Shown one piece after another: positions 9,957 to 19,260 of a DNA stretch of 62,421 nucleotides. Position numbers and translations under genes: made by a program. Numbering within the stretch: the stretch's first letter is position 1; each line of letters starts with the position of its first letter. Source of the stretch: Burkholderiales bacterium (GTDB lineage: Bacteria > Pseudomonadota > Gammaproteobacteria > Burkholderiales > Burkholderiaceae_C); NCBI GenBank assembly GCA_028872015.1, contig JAGWLO010000014.1, forward strand, positions 1-62,421, given 5' to 3'. Below the pieces are notes generated by a model. The model was given only the letters and a program-made list of their open reading frames with translations, was not told where the DNA came from and searched no databases.

Positions 9957-10385
9957 ATGGCCAGAATCTGGAAGCAACCCGTCTCGGTCGAGAGCCTGAC
10001 CGCCATCCACCGTGAGACGGCCGTGGACCGGCTGGGCATCGAGTTCCTCGAGGTCGGCGACGACTTCATCCGGGCCCGGGTGCCGGTGGACGGGCGCACC
10101 CGCCAGCCGATGGGCATCCTGCACGGCGGCGTGTCGGTGGTGCTGGCCGAGACGCTGGGCTCCTGCGGCGCGGCGTCGTGCTGCGCGCCGGGGCATCGCG
10201 CCGTCGGCCTCGACATCAACGCCAACCACCTGCGCAGCGTCAGCGAGGGCTGGGTGACTGGCGTGGCCACCCCGGTGCACGTGGGCCGCACGACGCAGGT
10301 CTGGCAGATCGAGCTGCGCAACGACGCCGGGCAGCTGACCTGCGTCTCGCGCCTGACGATGGCGATCCTGACACCGGCGGCGTAG
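9957..10385 (+). CDS. Hotdog-fold thioesterase (PaaI/YdiI type)
   Basis: Acyl-CoA thioesterase of 142 aa in the hotdog superfamily. The family HGG motif is in GILHGGVSVVLAETLGS near residues 55-70, with the helix and following strands in the usual order (VGLDINANHLRSV). Length fits PaaI/MenI-like tetrameric thioesterases. It stands alone on the plus strand between the regulator gene and a convergent small gene. It could work with the nearby enoyl-CoA hydratase and aromatic-ring enzymes in acyl-CoA turnover, but the link is positional only. Confidence 0.85.
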   Translation: MARIWKQPVSVESLTAIHRETAVDRLGIEFLEVGDDFIRARVPVDGRTRQPMGILHGGVSVVLAETLGSCGAASCCAPGHRAVGLDINANHLRSVSEGWVTGVATPVHVGRTTQVWQIELRNDAGQLTCVSRLTMAILTPAA

Positions 10386-10431
10386 CCAATCCCCGCGACA
10401 GGCAGCGCCCCAGGGCGGCGTTGTCGGCGTG

Positions 10432-10770
10432 CTACTTGCCGTGGCCGGCCGACGAAGCGGCGACGTGGCTCTCGACCCGCTTGGCCACGCGGGCCGTGGC
10501 GTTGGCGCCGACCTCGACGCCATGGGCCACCGCGCGGGCGCCGCGCCGCACGCCGCTGGCCGCCGCGTGCGCGCCCACCTCCACGCCGTGCGCGGCCGCC
10601 TTGGCGCCGCGCTCGACCCCGCTGGCGGCCACGTGCGCCACATGCGAGACCTCGTGCGCGATCTTCGTGGTCACCGGCTCCGAGGCCGCGCCTTGCGCCT
10701 GGGCCGAGACGGCCGTGCCGGCCAGCAGGACGGCCAGGGCCAGGCACCGGGAAGGGAGGACTCTGATCAT
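10432..10770 (-). CDS. Small exported protein with 11-residue helical repeats
   Basis: Not recognised as a known family. The 112-aa product has a clear Sec signal peptide (to about residue 25, ending VSAQA). The mature chain carries consecutive 11-residue units AASGVERGAKA, AAHGVEVGAHA, AASGVRRGARA and VAHGVEVGANA, followed by a degenerate fifth. The 11-mer period with alternating small, hydrophobic and charged residues predicts a long amphipathic helix like those of LEA or apolipoprotein-type proteins. Likely periplasmic. It converges with the thioesterase gene 46 bp away. Confidence 0.6.
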   Translation of the reverse strand: MIRVLPSRCLALAVLLAGTAVSAQAQGAASEPVTTKIAHEVSHVAHVAASGVERGAKAAAHGVEVGAHAAASGVRRGARAVAHGVEVGANATARVAKRVESHVAASSAGHGK

Positions 10771-10929
10771 GGCAAGCTCGACGGAAGGATCGACGGGCCG
10801 TCATCCTAGCGCCGGGCGCCGGGTGCCGGGCGCCGGGGCGCCGGGGCACCGCTCCAGCCCATGTGGCTCAGCCACCGTGCCGAGCACCCCCGCGACGGGC
10901 GGGCGGGTTGCCGCCCGGCCCCGGAAGGC

Positions 10930-11709
10930 TCAGACCGGGCCGAATTCGCCGTGGCGGCCGGCCCCGGCCGCAAAGCGGGCCGCGCCGGCCTCGCCCTCGG
11001 CGCTGACGATCGGCACGCCGCGCCGCCCTTCCTCGCGCAGCGCCTCGGCCAGCGGCAGGCCCCATTGCGCGTGGGCAGAGGCGCGATCGGCGCGCAGGCA
11101 GGCCTGCGGAAAGGCGGCGATCGCGCGCGCCAGCGCCTGGGCCTCGGCCAGCGCGGCGCCCGCGGGCACGAGCCGGTTGACGAGGCCCATCGCCAGCGCC
11201 TCGGCTGCGCCCACGGACCGGCCGGTGAGGATCATGTCGAGCGCCCGGCCCATGCCGACCACGCGCGGCAGCCGCACGGTGCCGCCGTCGATCAGCGGCA
11301 CGCCCCAGCGGCGGCAGAACACGCCGAACACGGCCGTCTCGCTCGCCACCCGCAGGTCGGCCAGCAGGGCCAGCTCCAGGCCGCCGGCGACGGCGTAGCC
11401 TTCCACGGCGGCGATCAGGGGCTTGGACAGCGCCATCCGCGTCGGCCCCATCGGCCCACTGCCGCCGCCGGCGGGGTCGAGTTCGTTGCGGGCATCGGCA
11501 TCGCCCAGGGCCGCCAGATCGGCGCCGGCGCAGAAGTGTCCGTCGCCGCCGGTGAGGACAGCCACGCTCAGGTCGGCATCGGCCTCGAAGCGCTCGAAGG
11601 CCTGGCGCAGGGCGGCGGCCGTGGCGCGGTCGACCGCATGGCGCCGCTCGGGACGGTTCAGGCGGATCGTGCAGACCGCGCCTTCGACGGCACACAGTAC
11701 GGGGTCCAT
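10930..11709 (-). CDS. Enoyl-CoA hydratase/isomerase family protein
   Basis: Crotonase-fold enzyme of 259 aa. Oxyanion-hole motifs are visible: FCAGADLAALG near residue 65 and AVEGYAVAGGLELAL near residue 110. Start at ATG 11709 (MDPVLCAVEG); longer frames upstream run into the divergent dioxygenase gene. Probable role is hydration or isomerisation of an acyl-CoA. It is divergent from the gentisate dioxygenase gene with 132 bp between them. Exact reaction not predictable, since the two catalytic glutamates vary across the family. Confidence 0.88.
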   Translation of the reverse strand: MDPVLCAVEGAVCTIRLNRPERRHAVDRATAAALRQAFERFEADADLSVAVLTGGDGHFCAGADLAALGDADARNELDPAGGGSGPMGPTRMALSKPLIAAVEGYAVAGGLELALLADLRVASETAVFGVFCRRWGVPLIDGGTVRLPRVVGMGRALDMILTGRSVGAAEALAMGLVNRLVPAGAALAEAQALARAIAAFPQACLRADRASAHAQWGLPLAEALREEGRRGVPIVSAEGEAGAARFAAGAGRHGEFGPV

Positions 11710-11841
11710 GGCAGCGCTCCGTCTCGATCCATCGGGCTGCCCATCGTAGCCACGCGGCGCGCCGGGCGGCGGTCGGCGGCGGCTCGTAGACTGCCGCATC
11801 GGGCCGCCCCACAGGGTGGCCGCTGAGCCAGAGGCCAAGGC

Positions 11842-12903
11842 ATGGACCAAGACACCGGCATCCTTCCCAGCGTCGACCTGGCGGCCGAGGCCGGGCGCAG
11901 CGGCTTCTACCAGCGCGCCGGCGCGCAGCACCTGGCGCCGCTGTGGCGCGTGCTGCACGGGCTGGTGACGGACGAGCCGGTGACGCGCTGCGTGCCGGCG
12001 CACTGGCGCTACGCGCAGGTGCGGCCCCACCTGATGGAGGCCTGCCGGCTCATCTCGACCGAAGAGGCCGAGCGCCGCGTGCTGGTGCTCGAGAACCCCG
12101 GCCTTCCGGGCGCGAGCCGCATCACGCAGAGCCTGTTCGCGGGGCTGCAGGTCATCCTGCCGGGCGAGGTGGCGCCGGCGCACCGGCACGCAGCCTCGGC
12201 GCTGCGCTTCATCGTCGAGGGCCGCGATGCCTACACGGCCGTGGCCGGCGAGAAGACGCGGATGCAGCCGGGCGACTTCGTGATCACGCCCTCGATGACC
12301 TGGCACGACCACGGCAACGAGGGCAGCGCGCCGATGGTGTGGCTGGACGGGCTGGACATGCACATCGTCAACCTGCTGGGCGCCAGCTTCCGCGAGGGCC
12401 ACCCGGGCCGGGTGCAGGCGATCGAGCGGCCCGAGGGCGCGGCCATGGCCGAGGCCGGCTGCAACCTGCTGCCGGTGGACCAGGTGTACGGCTCGCCGAC
12501 CTCGCCGATCTTCAACTACCCCTACGAGCGCACGCGCGAGGCGCTGCACCGGCTGTCGCGCTTCCGCGCCGTCAACGCCTGGCACGGCCACAAGATGCGC
12601 TACGTCAACCCCGTCACCGGCGGCTGGGCGATGCCGACGATGGCGACCTGGATGCAGCTGCTGCCGCGCGGCTTCGAGGGCCGGCCCTGCCGAGCCACCG
12701 ACGGCACGGTGTTCGTCGTCGTCGAGGGCCGCGGCACCAGCCTCGTCGGCGGCGAGCGTTTCGACTGGGCGCCGCACGACATCTTCGTCGTGCCGAGCTG
12801 GGTGCCGGTGCAGCACAGCGCGCAGGACGACGCGGTGCTGTTCAGCTACTCGGACCGGGCGGTGCAGGAAAAGCTCGGCTTGCTGCGCGAGGAGATGCTG
12901 TGA
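11842..12903 (+). CDS. Gentisate 1,2-dioxygenase
   Basis: Bicupin ring-cleavage dioxygenase of 353 aa, the usual length of gentisate dioxygenases. The first cupin has the metal-binding histidines in PAHRHAASALRFIVEG (near residue 115) and a second cupin covers the C-terminal third. The protein should open gentisate to maleylpyruvate using Fe(II) and O2. Its stop overlaps the following aldo/keto reductase start (TGATG), so the two are co-translated. Downstream gentisate enzymes (isomerase, hydrolase) are not in the window. Confidence 0.88.
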   Translation: MDQDTGILPSVDLAAEAGRSGFYQRAGAQHLAPLWRVLHGLVTDEPVTRCVPAHWRYAQVRPHLMEACRLISTEEAERRVLVLENPGLPGASRITQSLFAGLQVILPGEVAPAHRHAASALRFIVEGRDAYTAVAGEKTRMQPGDFVITPSMTWHDHGNEGSAPMVWLDGLDMHIVNLLGASFREGHPGRVQAIERPEGAAMAEAGCNLLPVDQVYGSPTSPIFNYPYERTREALHRLSRFRAVNAWHGHKMRYVNPVTGGWAMPTMATWMQLLPRGFEGRPCRATDGTVFVVVEGRGTSLVGGERFDWAPHDIFVVPSWVPVQHSAQDDAVLFSYSDRAVQEKLGLLREEML

Positions 12904-13856
12904 TGGAACGCCGACCGCTGGGCCGCTCGGGCCTGCAGGTGTCGCCGCTGGCCTTCGGCGGCAACGTGTTCGGCTGGACCGCCGACGAGGCCACCAGCTT
13001 CTCGCTGCTGGACGCCTGGGTCGATGCCGGCTTCAACTTCATCGACACCGCCGACGTCTATTCGGCCTGGGTGCCGGGGCACGCCGGCGGCGAGTCCGAA
13101 ACGATCATCGGCAAGTGGCTCGCCCGCAGCGGCAAGCGCCACCGGGTCGTCCTCGCCACCAAGGTGGGCAAGCCGATGGGCCCGGGCCGCAAGGGGTTGG
13201 CGCCGGGCTACATCCGGCAGGCGGTGGAGGATTCGCTGCGCCGCCTGCAGACCGACCACATCGACCTGTACCAGTCGCACGACGACGACGCCGACACGCC
13301 GCTGGCCGAGACGATGGGCGCCTTCGACGCGCTCGTGCGGGCCGGCAAGGTGCGGGCCATCGGTGCCTCCAACTACAGCGCGGCCCGGCTCGAGCAGGCG
13401 CTGGCGGCCAGCGCCGCCAATGGCCTGGCGCGCTACGAGAGCCTGCAGCCGCTATATAACCTGATCGACCGTGCCGCCTACGAGGACGCGCTGCAGGCCA
13501 CGTGCGTGCGCCACGGCATCGGCGTGATCAACTTCTACGGGCTGGCCGCGGGCTTCCTCACCGGCAAGTACCGCCGTGCCGAGGACGCGGCCAAGAGCGC
13601 GCGCGGCGCCGGCGTGGTGGCGCGCTACCTCAACGATCGCGGCCTGCGCATCCTGGCGGCGCTGGACGCGGTGGCCGCGCGTCATGGCGCCACGCCGGGC
13701 CAGGTGGCGCTGGCCTGGCAGCTGGCCCAACCCGGCATCACGGCGCCGATCGCCAGCGCCACCTCGCTGGCGCAGCTGGCCGAGCTGGTGGCCGCGGCGC
13801 GCCTCGAGCTGGACGCGCAGGACCACGCCGAGCTCGACACGGCCAGCGCGGCCTGA
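12903..13856 (+). CDS. Aldo/keto reductase
   Basis: NADPH-dependent oxidoreductase of 317 aa with the TIM-barrel AKR signature. FIDTADVY (catalytic Asp and Tyr region) lies near residue 45, the catalytic Lys in VLATKVGKP near residue 85, and QSHDDD near 125 replaces the usual catalytic His region. GASNYS follows near residue 155. Start ATG overlaps the gentisate dioxygenase stop. Resembles the YajO/Tas-like AKR group. Substrate unknown; the stop codon lies in a short tandem repeat. Confidence 0.88.
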   Translation: MERRPLGRSGLQVSPLAFGGNVFGWTADEATSFSLLDAWVDAGFNFIDTADVYSAWVPGHAGGESETIIGKWLARSGKRHRVVLATKVGKPMGPGRKGLAPGYIRQAVEDSLRRLQTDHIDLYQSHDDDADTPLAETMGAFDALVRAGKVRAIGASNYSAARLEQALAASAANGLARYESLQPLYNLIDRAAYEDALQATCVRHGIGVINFYGLAAGFLTGKYRRAEDAAKSARGAGVVARYLNDRGLRILAALDAVAARHGATPGQVALAWQLAQPGITAPIASATSLAQLAELVAAARLELDAQDHAELDTASAA

Positions 13857-13884
13857 GCCGCGCCTGAGCCGCGCCTGAGCCGGC
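13852..13884 (+). repeat. Three tandem 11-bp repeats over the aldo/keto reductase stop
   Basis: Two exact copies of CCTGAGCCGCG and a third diverging in its last two bases. The first copy contains the TGA stop of the aldo/keto reductase gene. It reads as local slippage in a GC-rich convergent intergenic region; no function is evident. Confidence 0.8.
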
Positions 13885-13886
13885 CG

Positions 13887-13906
13887 GCGCGGCAGGCGCG
13901 CCGCGC
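13887..13906. terminator. Hairpin between convergent aldo/keto reductase and pufC
   Basis: A 7-bp GC stem (GCGCGGC/GCCGCGC) with a 6-nt loop, 5 bp beyond the pufC stop. No T-run follows, so it is either a weak terminator or a 3'-end stabilising hairpin for the long puf transcript. Confidence 0.5.
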
Positions 13907-13911
13907 TGCCT

Positions 13912-15060
13912 CTACTTCGTCGTCGCGGCCTGCGCCAGCGTGAGCGCCGGCGTGCCGGCCGAGGCGGTGGCGGCCGAAGCTGCCGGGGCCGCCGGGGCCG
14001 CTGCAGAAGCCGGCGCGTCGGGCGCCGGCGCCGACACCGTCAGCAGCGCCGGGTAGTCCTTGGCCATCTGCGCGCCGTACAGCGGCTTGAACACGCCCTG
14101 GTGGCAGGTCAGGCAGTTGACCTTGGCCACGTCGCCGGTGGGCCCCAGGCGCTTGGGCGGGAAGGTGCCGGCCAGGCTGCCCAGGTAGTCGACGTTGAGC
14201 TCGCGCGCCATCCGGATGCCGTACCAGGCCGTGACCCGCGCCGGGTTGCTGTTCTCCCAGGTCGCGAAGTTGCGCGTGTTGTGGCAATAGGTGCAGTTCA
14301 CCCCCAGCGCGCCGGCCATGTGCACCATCAGGCCGTAGGTCTTCTCGGTCTGCAGCATCGGCTGCAGCCGGCCGGTGGTGGCCATCAGGCCGGCGGCACG
14401 GATGCTCTCGTGGCCCAGCAGGTAGGGCGTGAACGGGTCGTAGGGCAGGGAGCTGAAGTCGACCGAGGGCGAGGGCTTGTCCTGCAGCGCCTCTTCGCCG
14501 CTGGCCCCGCCGGTGATGCCGGGGTAGTCGCGCGGGGCGGCCGTGTACCAGACGTAGGCCGGCACATGGTTGCCGCGGTGGCAGGTGTAGCAGGTGACGC
14601 CGGTGGCGCCGACGTGCGTCTTCCAGTCGGCGTTGACGTGCTCGGTCATCTGCAGCATGCGGCGCGCCACGCGCTTGGTGTAGAGCGAGTCGTCGGCCAG
14701 GTTCTGCAGGTTGTGGCAGTAGCCGCAGCCCTGCTGCGGCGCCACCCACTGCGTCATGGCCAGCATGGTGCGCGTGAACTCGCCCACGCTCAGGTCGCCC
14801 AGCACCTTCACGTTCTGGTAGATCGTGCCGGCCTTCGGCCCGTCGGCGGCGGCCGGGGGCAGGGGCGCCGGCGCCTGGTTGGCCTCGAGCTTGGCCGCGT
14901 CCAGGCGCGGGTTGCTCACCTGGACCATGCCGGTGCCGCGGTAGCCGGTCTGCTCGGTGTTGGGGGGCGGGCGCTCGCAGCCCGACAGCAGGGCCGCGGC
15001 ACCGACCAGGGCGAGCAGGGGCAGGGCGCGCGAGAGGAGCGGGGTGGGCAGGCGCTTCAC
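13912..15060 (-). CDS. pufC: Photosynthetic reaction centre tetrahaem cytochrome c subunit PufC
   Basis: Periplasmic, membrane-anchored electron donor to the oxidised special pair; 382 aa. A signal peptide ends in the lipobox LLSGC (Cys28), so the protein should be lipid-anchored. Four c-type haem motifs are present at residues 112-116 (CGYCH), 157-161 (CYTCH), 256-260 (CTYCH) and 316-320 (CLTCH), with the expected Met ligands on the preceding helices. About 40 Ala/Pro-rich residues form the C-terminal tail. It starts with GTG at 15060, overlapping the pufM stop by 4 bp. It is last in the puf operon and is probably reduced by the HiPIP encoded at 36162. Confidence 0.96.
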   Translation of the reverse strand: MKRLPTPLLSRALPLLALVGAAALLSGCERPPPNTEQTGYRGTGMVQVSNPRLDAAKLEANQAPAPLPPAAADGPKAGTIYQNVKVLGDLSVGEFTRTMLAMTQWVAPQQGCGYCHNLQNLADDSLYTKRVARRMLQMTEHVNADWKTHVGATGVTCYTCHRGNHVPAYVWYTAAPRDYPGITGGASGEEALQDKPSPSVDFSSLPYDPFTPYLLGHESIRAAGLMATTGRLQPMLQTEKTYGLMVHMAGALGVNCTYCHNTRNFATWENSNPARVTAWYGIRMARELNVDYLGSLAGTFPPKRLGPTGDVAKVNCLTCHQGVFKPLYGAQMAKDYPALLTVSAPAPDAPASAAAPAAPAASAATASAGTPALTLAQAATTK

Positions 15061-16031
15061 GGCTTGACTCCAGGCAGCGTGGCGGGATCGACGACCCCGG
15101 GGTGCAGCACGGGGTAGGGCGGCACCACGTGGTGCTTCATGGCCCACAGGTACCAGTTGTCGACCACGGTGCCGGTGAGCAGGATGCCGATGCCACCCAC
15201 CAGCGGACACAGCACCGCGAACCACCAGGCCCAGCGGTGGATCGACTCCATGGTGGCGTTCCAGCCCATGGTCCAGCGCCAGAACAGCGCCGCACGCTCG
15301 CTGGCCGTGCCGCGGTCGGTGATCTGCTCGAGTTCGCGCTCGCCGCCGTAGCGGCTGACCGCGAGGATGGTGCCCGCGTGCATCGCGAACAGCAGCGTCG
15401 AGCCGTAGAGGAAGGCGATCGACAGCGCGTGGAACGGGTTGTAGAAGAGGTTGCCGTAGCGCAGGCTGAAGGCGGCCGTCCAGTCCAGGTGCGGGAAGAT
15501 GCCGAAAGGCACGCCCTCGCTGAACGAGCCCATCAGCACCGGCCGGATGAAGCCCAGCACCAGGTACAGCCAGATCGCGGCGGCGAAGGCCCAGGCCACG
15601 TGCGTGCCCATGCCCAGGGCGCGCGCCCGGCGGTAGGTGCGCACCCACCACAGCAGGAGCGAGGTGGTGAGGAAGAAGCCGGCCATCAGCCACCAGCCGC
15701 CCTGGTTCAGCGGCGGCAGGTGCAGCCCGTACTGGGGCGCCGGCGGCTCCAGCGCCAGCCAGGGCAGCTGGCGCACGAACTGCACGGGGTTCCAGCCCAC
15801 CTGGGCGAACATGTTCAGGCCGATGATCTCGAAGGCGATCAGCCCGCACACGATGGACGCCAGGCCGAGGAAGCCCAGGTAGACCGGGCCCACCTGGGCA
15901 TCGCCCAGGCGCCCGAACAGATGCACGAAGAAGGGCTTGCCCTGGCGGACCCAGCTGCCGCGCGCCGCCGGCGGCCCGTAGTCGGCCGGGCCGTGCACCT
16001 GCACGCGGGTGAAGATGTTCTGGTATTGCAT
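15057..16031 (-). CDS. pufM: Photosynthetic reaction centre M subunit
   Basis: Integral membrane protein of 324 aa with five helices that binds half the bacteriochlorophyll and quinone cofactors. The special-pair ligand is the His of NPFHALSI (near residue 200). Iron-ligand candidates are the His of AMHAGT (near 218), the Glu in GERELEQ and the His of ESIHRWAWW (near 264). It lies 19 bp after pufL and overlaps pufC. Family length and motifs match purple bacterial M subunits throughout. Confidence 0.97.
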   Translation of the reverse strand: MQYQNIFTRVQVHGPADYGPPAARGSWVRQGKPFFVHLFGRLGDAQVGPVYLGFLGLASIVCGLIAFEIIGLNMFAQVGWNPVQFVRQLPWLALEPPAPQYGLHLPPLNQGGWWLMAGFFLTTSLLLWWVRTYRRARALGMGTHVAWAFAAAIWLYLVLGFIRPVLMGSFSEGVPFGIFPHLDWTAAFSLRYGNLFYNPFHALSIAFLYGSTLLFAMHAGTILAVSRYGGERELEQITDRGTASERAALFWRWTMGWNATMESIHRWAWWFAVLCPLVGGIGILLTGTVVDNWYLWAMKHHVVPPYPVLHPGVVDPATLPGVKP

Positions 16032-16050
16032 CGCGGCCTCCTCGTGTGTG

Positions 16051-16875
16051 TCAGCGCCAGATCGGCAGCTCGGTCCACCAGCTCCACCATTGCGGCCAGC
16101 CGTGGGTCCAGAACGGGCCGCTGATCACGATGCAGCCGGCACTGGCGACGGCCGCCGAGACGGCCAGGAACAGGCCCAGGCGGTGGATGCCCAGCGTGCC
16201 GATGGAGTAGCCGATGAAGTCGCGGAAATACGCGTTCTCGTGCTCGGGCGTCTTCACCCGCTCGCCCGGGGCTGGGTTGGCCGCCGACAGGATCAGCGAG
16301 CCGTGCAGCGACAGCGCCAGCGTGGTGGTGAAGAACAGCGACACCGCCAGCATGTGCAGCGGGTTGTAGTGGAAGTGCAGGTACTGGTAGCCGACGTTGG
16401 ACACCCAGTCCAGGTGGCTGTAGATGCCGTAGGGGAAGCCGTTGCCCCAGGCGCCCATCAGCAGCGGGCGGAACACCTGCAGCGTGGCATAGGCCAGGAT
16501 CGCGGCGCCGAAGGCGAAGGGCACGTGGTAGCCCATCCCCAGCTTGCGGCAGATCTCGACCTCGCGCAGCGCCCAGGAGATGAAGGCACCCAGCGCGCAG
16601 ATCGTGATGATCTGCCACAGGCCGCCCTGCATCAGCGGCGCCAGCTTCAGGCCCCAGCTCAGGTCGGGCGGGGCGATGCTGATCTGCCACAGGTTCCAGG
16701 TCGGCCCCTGCGAGGCGCCCCAGACGATGAGCAGCGTGCCCAGCACGGAAAAGAAGGCCGTCGTGACGCCGAAGAAGCCGACGTAGAACGGGCCGACCCA
16801 GAAGTCGAACAGGTCGCCTCCGATCAGCGTGCCGCCACGCACCCGGTATTTCTTCTCGAAGCTCAGCATGGACAT
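16051..16875 (-). CDS. pufL: Photosynthetic reaction centre L subunit
   Basis: Five-helix reaction centre subunit, 274 aa, starting [15 protein letters not shown]. Diagnostic residues are visible: IYSHLDW (accessory pigment His), NPLHMLAV (special-pair His), LSLHGS and GIHRLG (iron His ligands), and [10 protein letters not shown], whose Glu corresponds to the proton-delivery Glu near the secondary quinone. The ATG at 16875 is preceded by an AGAGGA ribosome site; the longer open frame upstream is not conserved. A strong hairpin separates it from pufA. Confidence 0.97.
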   Translation of the reverse strand: MSMLSFEKKYRVRGGTLIGGDLFDFWVGPFYVGFFGVTTAFFSVLGTLLIVWGASQGPTWNLWQISIAPPDLSWGLKLAPLMQGGLWQIITICALGAFISWALREVEICRKLGMGYHVPFAFGAAILAYATLQVFRPLLMGAWGNGFPYGIYSHLDWVSNVGYQYLHFHYNPLHMLAVSLFFTTTLALSLHGSLILSAANPAPGERVKTPEHENAYFRDFIGYSIGTLGIHRLGLFLAVSAAVASAGCIVISGPFWTHGWPQWWSWWTELPIWR

Positions 16876-16932
16876 GGTCGGATCCTCTCGTCGTGCGCAC
16901 GGGGACGGGCGCGGGGCCCGGCGGCGCCTGGT

Positions 16933-16993
16933 GCGGCACGGGGGCAAGGGGTGGGGCGGGCTGGCCGCCGCCACCGCTTGCCGCGCGTGCCGC
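16933..16993 (-). ncRNA. Long mRNA hairpin between pufA and pufL
   Basis: An imperfect inverted repeat in the pufA-pufL gap, 6 nt beyond the pufA stop. Outer stem GCGGCAC/GTGCCGC (16933-16939 with 16987-16993), then an internal loop, then CAAG/CTTG, GGTGG/CCACC and GGCGG/CCGCC around a short loop. In Rhodobacter a hairpin at the same place protects the pufBA segment from decay and sets the antenna-to-reaction-centre ratio. The same role is inferred here from position and stem strength. It is a cis element of the puf transcript, not a separate RNA gene. Confidence 0.65.
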
Positions 16994-16999
16994 CTGGGG

Positions 17000-17173
17000 C
17001 TACTTGGTGGCCGCCGGCTCCATCGCCACCGGCTTGGCCTTGCCGCCTTCGATCCAGCTGTACTTGTTGGTGCTCAACAAGATGAAATGGATCAACAGGG
17101 CAAGGGCGAACAAGAACACCGACAGCGCCACCAGCACGCGCCGCGGGTCGAACAGGAGCCAAAGTCTCCACAT
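17000..17173 (-). CDS. pufA: Light-harvesting 1 alpha subunit
   Basis: Core antenna alpha polypeptide of 57 aa. The N-terminal [12 protein letters not shown] is the classic LH1 alpha start; one membrane helix follows, with the bacteriochlorophyll-ligand His in [11 protein letters not shown] (residue 29). A polar C-terminal tail lies in the periplasm. A strong AGGAG ribosome site precedes the ATG. It lies 32 bp after pufB and 124 bp before pufL. Confidence 0.96.
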   Translation of the reverse strand: MWRLWLLFDPRRVLVALSVFLFALALLIHFILLSTNKYSWIEGGKAKPVAMEPAATK

Positions 17174-17205
17174 GTCTCGAATCTCCTAGTGAAGGGTTTG
17201 CGGCG

Positions 17206-17355
17206 TCAGAGCCAGGGGCGCCACAGCCAGACGAGGATGTGCGCCACCACGGCGACCGCGGTGAAGCCGATGAAGCCGCTCATGAACAAGCCATGAAACT
17301 CCCTCGCTTCCTGTTCGGTCAGCCCCGACAACGAACCGTTTCTGTCGTTTGCCAT
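17206..17355 (-). CDS. pufB: Light-harvesting 1 beta subunit
   Basis: Core antenna beta polypeptide of 49 aa. Shows the typical [18 protein letters not shown]-terminal segment, a single membrane helix with the bacteriochlorophyll-ligand His in [13 protein letters not shown] (residue 39), and a short C-terminus. Preceded by a GGAGGAA ribosome site 10 bp upstream. Pairs with PufA in the ring around the reaction centre. Confidence 0.96.
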   Translation of the reverse strand: MANDRNGSLSGLTEQEAREFHGLFMSGFIGFTAVAVVAHILVWLWRPWL

Positions 17356-17466
17356 AACTTGGGTTCCTCCAAGTGGTTACCGCGCAAAACCCGCGCGGCC
17401 GGGAACGCTGCCATGGCCCATCCACGGCGAGAGCGCACGCCCGGTGGCCCGGGCGATCCTTTTCGT

Positions 17467-17706
17467 TCAGTCGTTCAATGCGATGGCCAGGGTCGAACGC
17501 GCCGTGGTGGCCGCGTCGGTGAACAAGGAGCCGCGCGGCTGCCGCGCCTCGTCGCCCGACTTGGCGCCGGGCAGCACGCGCGCGCCCAGGGCCATCGCCA
17601 GGAAGATGGGAAAGCTCAGCAGGAACAGCAGCTGGAAGGTGCGCTCGTCTTCGACCCGGCGCCGGCGGACGGGACCGGGGGTGGGCTTGTGCGTGAGGGC
17701 AGTCAT
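17467..17706 (-). CDS. pufQ: PufQ-like bacteriochlorophyll assembly protein
   Basis: Small protein of 79 aa with one membrane helix (FQLLFLLSFPIFLAMALGARVL) after a basic N-terminus. Size, topology and position between bchZ and pufB match PufQ, a factor proposed to help deliver bacteriochlorophyll precursors to the complexes. It lies 20 bp after bchZ and 111 bp before pufB. Sequence conservation in this family is low, so the assignment rests mostly on context. Confidence 0.75.
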   Translation of the reverse strand: MTALTHKPTPGPVRRRRVEDERTFQLLFLLSFPIFLAMALGARVLPGAKSGDEARQPRGSLFTDAATTARSTLAIALND

Positions 17707-17726
17707 CGGGGCGGCTCCTGCGGCCT

Positions 17727-19187
17727 TCAGGCCGGTTGGGGTTGCACGGCCGGGGGCCGGGCGGGGTCGAGATGCTCGGCCGCCACCCGCGTGGCGCCGG
17801 CCTGGCGCGCGGCGGCCTCGGCCGCGTCGCGCAGTCGCTTGGCCGCCGAGATGCGCACCAGCACGGGCTGCGCCTGGACGGCTTGCTCCAGCCGCTGCTG
17901 GGCCGCGTCGTCCCAGGGCAGCGGGGCCTGCAGCCGCGAAGGGGTGGCCTCGACGCGGTCGAGCTCGGTGCCCAGCGGCAGGATGTGGAACAGGGCGTCG
18001 AACAGGGCGTTGCAGAACTCCTGCAGCACGTAGGTGGCGCCGGCATACCCCATGAACGGCGTGCCCGTGGCGCGGCGGATCACCGCCCCCGGGAACGAGG
18101 CCGGGATGTAGGCCGGCTTCATGCCGTGCGCGCCGCCGCACTCGGCCTGGTACATGCGCTCGTTGAAGCTGCCGAAGACGACCAGCGGCTGCTTCTCGCG
18201 CACCTGCCGTCGCACCGCCTCGTTGTCGGTCTTGGCGCCGGCCACGCGGGCGACGGCGAAGCTGCAGGGCAGGCCCAGCTCGTCCTCGAGGTAGTGGCGC
18301 AGGCCGCGGGTGTAGGTCTCGCCCGCCACCACCGCGAAGCTGGCGGTGCCGAAGAAGTCCTGCGTGACCGAGCGCCACAGGTCCCAGATCGGCTTGACCG
18401 TGGTGTGCTTCTCGCGCTCGATGAAGGGCTCGGGGTCCAGGCCGGTGAGGCGGCCGAGCTCGCGCAGGAAGGCGGTGGTGCTGTGCAGCCCGATCGGGGC
18501 CTGCAGGTAGGGCCGCTCGAGCGCCTCGCACAACATCCGGCCGAACTCGCGGTACAGGCAGATGTTGACGTCGGCCTCGACCAGGCGCGAGACGTCGGCC
18601 AGGTGGCTGCCCAGCGGGAACACCATGTTCACGTCGCAGCCGATGCCCTGCACCAGGCGGCGGATCTCGGCCAGGTCGCTCGGGCCGTTGAACATGCCGT
18701 AGCTCGGGCCGATGAGGTTGACGCGCGGGCGCTCGCCCTCCTGGCGCACGCGGGCCGGCACCTTGCGCAGGCCGTACTGCTGCCACAGCCAGTACAGGGC
18801 ACGGTTGGCGGTCTGCCACTGGTCCTCGTCGATCGTGCGCGGCAGGAAGCGCTGGATGGTCGTGCCCTCGGGCGTGACGCCGCCGCCGATCATCTCGGCG
18901 ATCGAGCCCGTCACCACCACGCTGGGCAGGTCGGGGTCCAGCGCGGCGTGGGCGCGCTTCATTGCGCCTTCGGTGCCCTCGCGGCCGAGCTGCTCCTCGG
19001 CCAGGCCGGTGACGACGATGGGCAGCTCGTGCGGCGGCAGCGCGTCGGTGTAGTGCAGCACGCTGGTGACCGGCAGGTTCTCGCAGCCCACCGGGCCGTC
19101 GATGATGACCTGCAGCCCCTTGATCGCGGTGAACACGTAGACCGCGCCCCAGTAGCCGCCCGCACGATCGTGGTCGAGGATCAGCAT
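17727..19187 (-). CDS. bchZ: Chlorophyllide a reductase subunit Z
   Basis: Catalytic subunit (486 aa) of the nitrogenase-like chlorophyllide a oxidoreductase, which reduces the C7-C8 bond of ring B. The Fe-S-cluster region [21 protein letters not shown] lies near residue 32, and the NifK-like fold continues to the end. Start [15 protein letters not shown] fits the family. Follows bchY with a 73-bp gap that carries a GC-rich inverted motif, and precedes pufQ. Confidence 0.97.
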   Translation of the reverse strand: MLILDHDRAGGYWGAVYVFTAIKGLQVIIDGPVGCENLPVTSVLHYTDALPPHELPIVVTGLAEEQLGREGTEGAMKRAHAALDPDLPSVVVTGSIAEMIGGGVTPEGTTIQRFLPRTIDEDQWQTANRALYWLWQQYGLRKVPARVRQEGERPRVNLIGPSYGMFNGPSDLAEIRRLVQGIGCDVNMVFPLGSHLADVSRLVEADVNICLYREFGRMLCEALERPYLQAPIGLHSTTAFLRELGRLTGLDPEPFIEREKHTTVKPIWDLWRSVTQDFFGTASFAVVAGETYTRGLRHYLEDELGLPCSFAVARVAGAKTDNEAVRRQVREKQPLVVFGSFNERMYQAECGGAHGMKPAYIPASFPGAVIRRATGTPFMGYAGATYVLQEFCNALFDALFHILPLGTELDRVEATPSRLQAPLPWDDAAQQRLEQAVQAQPVLVRISAAKRLRDAAEAAARQAGATRVAAEHLDPARPPAVQPQPA

Positions 19188-19260
19188 TGCGCCCCCTGGG
19201 CACCGCGCGCCGTCACCCCGAGGGGTCGCGAGCCGGTTCGAAGCGGCCGTGCAGGGCTCA

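Noticed and set aside
10805-10852. GC-rich short repeats after the enoyl-CoA hydratase gene
   Set aside because: Looks like simple low-complexity CGGGCGCC runs; no clear unit or function.
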